From NCBI RefSeq assembly GCF_014203955.1, contig NZ_JACHKA010000001.1, forward strand, positions 930,001 to 994,000: a stretch of 64,000 nt of DNA. The letters are read 5' to 3'. This DNA comes from Sphingobium lignivorans (GTDB lineage: Bacteria > Pseudomonadota > Alphaproteobacteria > Sphingomonadales > Sphingomonadaceae). Below are positions 59,627-64,000 of the stretch, piece by piece. The stretch's first letter is position 1. Each line of letters starts with the position of its first letter. The translations under genes were made by a program, and so were the position numbers. The notes beneath the pieces were generated by a model. The model ran no database searches. It was not told the origin of the DNA and saw nothing but the letters and a program-made list of their open reading frames with translations.

Positions 59627-60026
59627 ATCCGGCGGCACGGAGCCGCATGGCGCCCTGCCGGACGAACAGCCGACCATCCGCGTCACCGCCATGCCCGCCG
59701 ATGCCAATTTCTATGGCGACATGTTCGGCGGCTGGCTGGTCGGGCAGATGGATCTCGCCGCGAGCGCCTTCGCCTCGCGCTACTCGCGGGGGCGGGCGGT
59801 GCTCGCCGCGATCGAGGGCATCGCCTTCCTGCGGCCCGTCCGGGCCGGCGACGAGCTCTCCATCTACACGCGGCTGGACCGCCTCGGCCGCAGCTCCATG
59901 CGCATCGCGGTGCAAGCCTGGAGCCGCCCGCGCGACGGCGATGCCGCGGCGAAAGTGACGGACGGCATCATCACCTTCGTCGCCGTGGACGAGGCCGGGC
60001 GGCCAAGAGCCGTGGAGCCCGGCTGA
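59610..60026 (+). CDS. acyl-CoA thioesterase, hotdog fold
   Basis: A 138-residue hotdog protein: TAMPADANFYGDMFGGWLVGQMDLAAS is the YciA/cytosolic acyl-CoA thioesterase start with its Asn/Asp pair, followed by FLRPVRAGDELSIY and SMRIAVQAWSR. It hydrolyses acyl-CoA. The start is uncertain: ATG 59610 or 59619, both inside the 3' end of the E3 gene, give coupled translation. Placement after bkd suggests relief of branched acyl-CoA overload. Confidence 0.85.
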   Translation: MPSMSESGGTEPHGALPDEQPTIRVTAMPADANFYGDMFGGWLVGQMDLAASAFASRYSRGRAVLAAIEGIAFLRPVRAGDELSIYTRLDRLGRSSMRIAVQAWSRPRDGDAAAKVTDGIITFVAVDEAGRPRAVEPG

Positions 60027-60123
60027 AGGCCGGGGCGCGGCGTTGGTGATTGGGCTATCGCCATATTGTCATCCCGGCTTGCCAGTTGAGTCGTATTTGG
60101 GACGACTGAGCACAGCGAACCGA

Positions 60124-60885
60124 TCAGAGATGAAATCCGCCGGTGACCTCGATCCGCTGGCCATTGACCCCACCGAAATCGTTGGAGAGAAGGCCCGCGA
60201 TCACGGGGCCAACATCTTCAGGACCGCCGACGCGGCCGAGCGCAGTATGCGACGCCAGTGCTTTTGCCACCTCTGGATTGTCGCGCACGACTCCACCGCT
60301 GAAGTCCGTCGCTATGGCGCCAGGGGCGACAACGTTGACGGCGATACGGCGCTCCCCCAGCTCCAGAGCCATATATCGGGTCAGTGCCTCGACGGCTGCC
60401 TTCATCGGCCCATAAATCGCACGCCCCGGAAACGAGAATCTCGCAAGTCCGGATGAGATATTCACGATGCGACCACCGTTGTTCATCAGCGGCAGCAGCT
60501 TCTGCGTCAGCAGAAAAGGGCCTTTGAAGTGGATTGCAAACTGCGCATCCAGTTCCGCTTCGGTCCCATTCTGCAGGGTCGCGGTCGATGAGGCGCCCGC
60601 GTTGTTGACGAGATAATCGAAGCTACTGGCGCCGAGCGAGGCCAGTGCATTGCGAACCTGGGTGACGAACCCGTCAAAGATATCCGCCCGGCCAACGTCC
60701 AATTGCAATGCGACGGCCGCCGCGCCAGCCTCCCGAACGGCTGTGACGACCTTTTCAGCCTCGTCTTGCCGGCTGTTGTAGGTGATGATCGACGAGACAC
60801 CCTGATGGGCCAGACGGATCGCTGCGTCGCGTCCCATCCCCCTGCTGCCTCCGGTGATTATGGCAATGCGTCGAATATCGCTCAT
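60124..60885 (-). CDS. SDR family oxidoreductase
   Basis: A 253-residue SDR: TGGSRGMGRD near residue 11, NNAGASS near 92, a catalytic Ser in VNISSGLARF and YGPMK at the Tyr-Lys pair near 160. YNSRQDEAE after strand 2 suggests NADP(H). The end GVNGQRIEVTGGFHL is standard. It is divergent from a LysR gene 88 bp away, the classic arrangement for a LysR-activated enzyme. Codon use is less GC-extreme than the bkd genes, possibly a separate acquisition. Confidence 0.88.
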   Translation of the reverse strand: MSDIRRIAIITGGSRGMGRDAAIRLAHQGVSSIITYNSRQDEAEKVVTAVREAGAAAVALQLDVGRADIFDGFVTQVRNALASLGASSFDYLVNNAGASSTATLQNGTEAELDAQFAIHFKGPFLLTQKLLPLMNNGGRIVNISSGLARFSFPGRAIYGPMKAAVEALTRYMALELGERRIAVNVVAPGAIATDFSGGVVRDNPEVAKALASHTALGRVGGPEDVGPVIAGLLSNDFGGVNGQRIEVTGGFHL

Positions 60886-60973
60886 GGTGATCTCCTTTCA
60901 CCGGAGACATAAGCGTTTCATATCGAATGGATAATATAGTAATCAGCTGACATGCTGTACGGAAATTTGAACA

Positions 60974-61873
60974 ATGCCTGCTGACTTCGCGGCTGCGCGG
61001 GCATTCGTCGCCGTCGCGGCAGCAGGGGGATTCCGGGACGCTTCGGTCGCGACAGGCATCAGTGCATCCAGTCTGAGCGGTGCGGTGAAGCGGCTTGAAA
61101 GCCAGCTTGGCGTCCGGCTGCTCCATCGCACCACCCGCAGCGTGGTCACGACCGAAGCGGGCGCGCATCTGCTGGAGCATCTGCAATCCGCCATGGCGGA
61201 CGTGGAGGCCGCTCTGGAGCGTGCAAATAAGTACCGTCACGAGCCTGCGGGAAAGATCCGCCTCAACGTGCCGGTAAATGTCGCCCGTCTGGTGCTGCCG
61301 AGAATTCTGCCCGGCTTCGTGGCTGCCTATCCCAACATTCGGGTGGAAGTCGTGGCGCAACACGGCTTTGTGGATATACTTGCAGAGGGGTGCGATGCCG
61401 GCATCCGCTATGACGAGCGGCTGACCAAGAACATGATCGCTGTACCGATCGGGCCCGCCAGACAGCGGTTTGCCACTGCCGCGTCGCCTGCTTATCTGGC
61501 GCGGCATGGACGTCCCGAGCAACCCGAGGATCTGCTTGATCACGCGTGTCTGCATGGCCGGCTGAGCAGCGGTGCGTCTGCTGCGTGGGAATTCGAACGT
61601 GCTGGCACTGTGGTGAGGATCGAGCCGACTGGTCCGATATCGGTGGATATAAACGCGATCGACCTCGCCGTTTCGACTGCCATCGACGGGTGCGGTATCA
61701 TACATCTGTTCGAGGATTGGCTGCGACCGGCTTTCGATAGCGGATTGCTGGAGCCGATCCTGGAACCGTTCTGGCAGAGCTTTTCAGGTCCGTTTCTGTA
61801 CTACCATGGGCGGGAGTATGTTCCTGCGCCCCTCAAGGCATTCATCACCTACGTGCAAGAGAACCGCTGGTAG
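60974..61873 (+). CDS. LysR family transcriptional regulator
   Basis: A 299-residue LTTR: an N-terminal HTH (AARAFVAVAAAGGFRDASVATGISASSLSGAVKRLESQLGVRLLHRTTRS) and a substrate-binding domain from residue 90 (GKIRLNVPVNVARLVLPRILPGF). It belongs to the group with HRTTRSV-x-TEAG that commonly controls a divergent SDR. It is expected to bind a T-N11-A site in the 88-bp AT-rich gap to the SDR. The inducer is unknown. Confidence 0.9.
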   Translation: MPADFAAARAFVAVAAAGGFRDASVATGISASSLSGAVKRLESQLGVRLLHRTTRSVVTTEAGAHLLEHLQSAMADVEAALERANKYRHEPAGKIRLNVPVNVARLVLPRILPGFVAAYPNIRVEVVAQHGFVDILAEGCDAGIRYDERLTKNMIAVPIGPARQRFATAASPAYLARHGRPEQPEDLLDHACLHGRLSSGASAAWEFERAGTVVRIEPTGPISVDINAIDLAVSTAIDGCGIIHLFEDWLRPAFDSGLLEPILEPFWQSFSGPFLYYHGREYVPAPLKAFITYVQENRW

Positions 61874-61978
61874 GCTGAAGATCACCCGACCTGCAAAGCC
61901 TGTTCTGAGCAGGGCGCCTTTGCATAAGACGGTCCTGATCGCTTTGCATATGGGGTCTCGCGTCGCCCCTCGCGCCCA

Positions 61979-62827
61979 TCAGCCGTTCGTGGCCTGCGCC
62001 ATGGCGAGGATGCGGCGTGCCTGCGCCAGATGGGGGCGATCGACCATGCGCCCGTCGAGCGACAGCGCGCCCGCGCCGGGATGCGCGGCGAAAGCCTCCA
62101 CAATCGCGCGCGCCCGCGCCACTTCATCGGCATCTGGCGTGAAGCCGGCATTGATGACGGGCACTTGCGCGGGATGCAGCGCGAGCATCCCGGTGAAGCC
62201 GTCCCGCCGCGCGCGTGCGACATAAGCGGCGAGGCCGTCCATGTCCGAGAGGGCGGGGAACACGGTGTCGATGGCCGGCACGCCCGCCGCATGGGCCGCG
62301 AAGAGGGCGAGGCTGCGCACCATTTCATAGGGCGGGGTGTAGCGCCCGTCCGCCTCCCGCGCGGTGCTCGCGCCGATGGCGGCGGGCAGGTCCTCCGCGC
62401 CCCAGCTCAGCCCGGCGAGCCGGTCGGCGCAGTTGCGGTAGCTGCCGAGTTCGAACAGCGCGGCAGGCGTTTCCGTGGCGATGGGGATCACCGGCACCGT
62501 TTCCGTGCCGAGCAGCTCGTCGAGCAGATTGATCGATGCCGCGCCTTCCGCCTTGGGCAGCATCACGGCATCCGGCCGGGCGGCGCGCAGGCAATGAATG
62601 TCTTCCCGGATCGCATCGCTGTCGAGCGGGTTGATGCGCAGGATGGCGGGGACCATGCGCTCGCCGGCCATCCACTCCGTCACGGCCGCCCGCGCTGCCG
62701 CCTTGCGCTCGGGCAGGACCGAATCCTCAAGGTCCAGGATCACCGCGTCCGCGCCGCTTGCGGCCGCCTTCCCGAAGCGGTCCGGCCGGTCGCCGGGCAC
62801 GAACAGCAGGGAGCGTAGGGCCCTCAT
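61979..62827 (-). CDS. HpcH/HpaI aldolase family, CitE-like CoA ester lyase
   Basis: A 282-residue TIM-barrel lyase: RSLLFVPGDRPDRFGKA at the start, ADAVILDLEDSVLPERK with the metal Asp/Glu near 45, LRINPLDSD, MLPKAEGAA (Lys), IETPAAL-type IATETPAALFEL, LSWGAEDLPAAIG, and LHPAQVPVINAGFTPDA. CitE-like enzymes cleave malyl-, citramalyl- or related CoA esters. I start at ATG 62827 (MRALRS), which overlaps the MaoC stop (ATGA). With the MaoC dehydratase and the biotin-carboxylase gene it forms a minus-strand acyl-CoA operon typical of leucine or branched-chain degradation regions. Confidence 0.9.
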   Translation of the reverse strand: MRALRSLLFVPGDRPDRFGKAAASGADAVILDLEDSVLPERKAAARAAVTEWMAGERMVPAILRINPLDSDAIREDIHCLRAARPDAVMLPKAEGAASINLLDELLGTETVPVIPIATETPAALFELGSYRNCADRLAGLSWGAEDLPAAIGASTAREADGRYTPPYEMVRSLALFAAHAAGVPAIDTVFPALSDMDGLAAYVARARRDGFTGMLALHPAQVPVINAGFTPDADEVARARAIVEAFAAHPGAGALSLDGRMVDRPHLAQARRILAMAQATNG

Positions 62828-63279
62828 GCCGCCGGCTCGCGCAGGAGCAGGGCCGTGCGCAGCCCCTTGCAGACGATCTCGTCGCGCTGGTTGGAGAGGC
62901 GATGCTCCCATGTCGCGATGCCCGCATTGGGGCGCGACTTGCTCTTGCGCAGGGCTGTCACCTCGCTCTCGCAGCGCAGCGTATCACCGATGAACACCGG
63001 GGCGGGCAGCACGATCCTGTCGAAACCGAGATTGGCGATGAGGCAGCCCATCGTCGTGCCTTCGACCGAGAGGCCCACCATGAGGCTGAGCGTGAAGGTC
63101 GAGTTGACGAGGATCCGGCCGAACTCGGTCGCCTTCGCTGCCTCGGCGTCGAGATGCAGCGGCTGCGGATTGTGCGTCATGGCCGACCAGAGGAGATTGT
63201 CCGTTTCCGTCACTGTGCGGCGGACGGGGTGGACGATGATGTCGCCGATCCTGAGCTCATCGAAGAAACGGGCGGTCAT
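62824..63279 (-). CDS. MaoC family dehydratase
   Basis: A 151-residue hotdog hydratase: RFFDELRIGDIIVHPVRRTVTETDNLLWSAMTHNPQPLHLDAE carries the usual N-x-P-x-H hydratase motif (NPQPLH), then FGRILVNSTFTLSLMVGLS. It adds or removes water from enoyl-CoA-type substrates (mesaconyl-CoA hydratase-like in some clusters). Start at ATG 63279 follows GGAGAAGA. It overlaps the CitE-like gene by 4 bp and lies 67 bp after the biotin-enzyme gene. Confidence 0.88.
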   Translation of the reverse strand: MTARFFDELRIGDIIVHPVRRTVTETDNLLWSAMTHNPQPLHLDAEAAKATEFGRILVNSTFTLSLMVGLSVEGTTMGCLIANLGFDRIVLPAPVFIGDTLRCESEVTALRKSKSRPNAGIATWEHRLSNQRDEIVCKGLRTALLLREPAA

Positions 63280-63346
63280 TCTCTTCTCCGTCTTGCTGCC
63301 GTTTGCGTGCCGGGAAGCATGCGTCAGGAGGGGGGCTGAAACAAGG

Positions 63347-64000
63347 TCAGGCCGACGCTGCGGGCTCGATGCGCGCGAGCAGCGCGTCCACCTGCACCTG
63401 CCCGCCGACGGTGGCAGTGAGCGCGGCCACGGTGCCATCGAACGGCGCGGTGAGGCTGTGCTCCATCTTCATGGCCTCGAGCGTGAGCAGCTTCTGGCCC
63501 CGCGTGACGCTCTGGCCCTCGGTCACGTCCACCGCGATGATGCGGCCCGGCATGGGGGCGAGGATGGCGCCGTCCGAAGCGCCGCCGGTGGCGTCGGCCG
63601 CATAGCGGGCTTCGGTCAGCATGAAACTGCTGCCGTCCTCATTGACGAGATAGCCCTCGCTCACGACGCCAATGGGCACGAATGCGCCGCTCTCGTCCTC
63701 CGGCACGGTCAGGGCATAGTCGCGCTTGCCGTCGGTCAGGCGGATGGTGACGGGCGCTGCCGGGCCATTGAGCCGGAAGCCGCGCAGGCCGGCCCATGGT
63801 CCCGATCCCGCCGCCCCATGGTCGCTCCGTCCGGGCCCATGGTTCGTCGCGATCCGCGCCACGGCCTCGAGCGCATGCGCGCTCGGCTCGCCGGCGGGGG
63901 TCAGCTCGGGCAGCTTTCGCTCGATAAGGCCGGTATCCACTTGCCCCGCGGCAAAATCGGGATCGCGCAGCAGCCGGCCAAGGAAGCCGGCATTGCACCG
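63347..64000 (-). CDS. acyl-CoA carboxylase biotin-containing alpha subunit (C-terminal part, cut by window edge)
   Basis: 217 codons read from the right edge to the stop at 63347. The edge sequence NAGFLGRLLRDPDF...DTGLIERKL is the end of the biotin-carboxylase domain. A BT-like linker region follows, then the biotin carrier domain with EAMKMEHSL (biotin-Lys in AMKM) and the last strand QVDALLARIEP. This matches methylcrotonyl-CoA carboxylase alpha (leucine pathway) or a propionyl/acetyl-type relative; the N-terminus, which would help decide, is outside. Context with bkd, CitE and MaoC genes favours leucine catabolism. Confidence 0.88.
   Translation of the reverse strand, partial: RCNAGFLGRLLRDPDFAAGQVDTGLIERKLPELTPAGEPSAHALEAVARIATNHGPGRSDHGAAGSGPWAGLRGFRLNGPAAPVTIRLTDGKRDYALTVPEDESGAFVPIGVVSEGYLVNEDGSSFMLTEARYAADATGGASDGAILAPMPGRIIAVDVTEGQSVTRGQKLLTLEAMKMEHSLTAPFDGTVAALTATVGGQVQVDALLARIEPAASA

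Noticed and set aside
60068..60085. Possible sixth IR1 copy (GTCATCCCGG)
   Set aside because: Only ten bases match, and no complementary arm is found within 200 bp. At most a relic.

Overview
The window looks like chromosome of a GC-rich alphaproteobacterial sphingomonad (Sphingomonas, Sphingobium or Novosphingobium type). The support is two large TonB-dependent receptors with the VVTGSR/VVTAQ plug signature, PEPxxWA-type PEP-CTERM proteins, an isocitrate lyase beside an ScfR/RamB-type regulator, and intergenic GTCAT...ATGAC palindromic repeats of the kind common in this group. No rRNA, tRNA or CRISPR array was recognised. Genus is inference from gene style only.

Layout. 1-7.7 kb (minus): an overlapping unit tamA-tamB-lipoprotein-yihY for envelope biogenesis. 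7.9-10.2 kb (plus): an osmoprotectant-type ABC importer in which permease and binding protein are one chain. 10.6-12.9 kb: egtB-egtD for ergothioneine. 13.3-15.9 kb: a TonB receptor. 16.3-17.8 kb: a GIY-YIG nuclease and a DUF2239/SnoaL pair. 17.8-21.2 kb: isocitrate lyase, a 50-residue satellite gene and the divergent regulator scfR.

21.9-46.1 kb is an accessory catabolic region: TonB receptor, CocE-type hydrolase, two DUF3237 proteins, a carotenoid-oxygenase/lignostilbene-dioxygenase-family enzyme, two aldehyde dehydrogenases, a zinc alcohol dehydrogenase, an alpha/beta hydrolase, two GMC oxidoreductases, an aromatic-acid-type MFS transporter, six NTF2/SnoaL-like domains in five genes beside the operon SnoaL protein, and two MarR regulators, one a tandem double-MarR chain. 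A candidate operator, TGTTGA-N4-TCAACA or a degenerate form, lies in front of each major unit. The enzyme set resembles sphingomonad pathways for lignin-derived dimers (side-chain oxidation by GMC enzymes, DUF3237 decarboxylases, an NTF2-fold lyase, stilbene cleavage, aldehyde oxidation). The actual substrate is not proven by sequence.

46-54 kb is housekeeping: a small acidic protein, an extensin-like protein, an SDR/HxlR divergent pair, a secreted unknown, topoisomerase IB, fumarase C, a PRC-barrel protein and an SDR. 54-64 kb is branched-chain amino acid and acyl-CoA catabolism: a complete bkd operon with a divergent Lrp/AsnC regulator, a thioesterase, an SDR/LysR pair, a CitE-like lyase, a MaoC dehydratase and the C-terminal end of a biotin carboxylase subunit that runs off the right edge.

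The most unusual structures are a 379-bp unit in which a GIY-YIG nuclease gene is tightly enclosed by 28-bp inverted repeats, with an internally deleted 161-bp relative 3 kb away, and four nested or dispersed palindrome families around it. Three of these families share GTCAT termini, and one copy has its interior flipped relative to its flanks.
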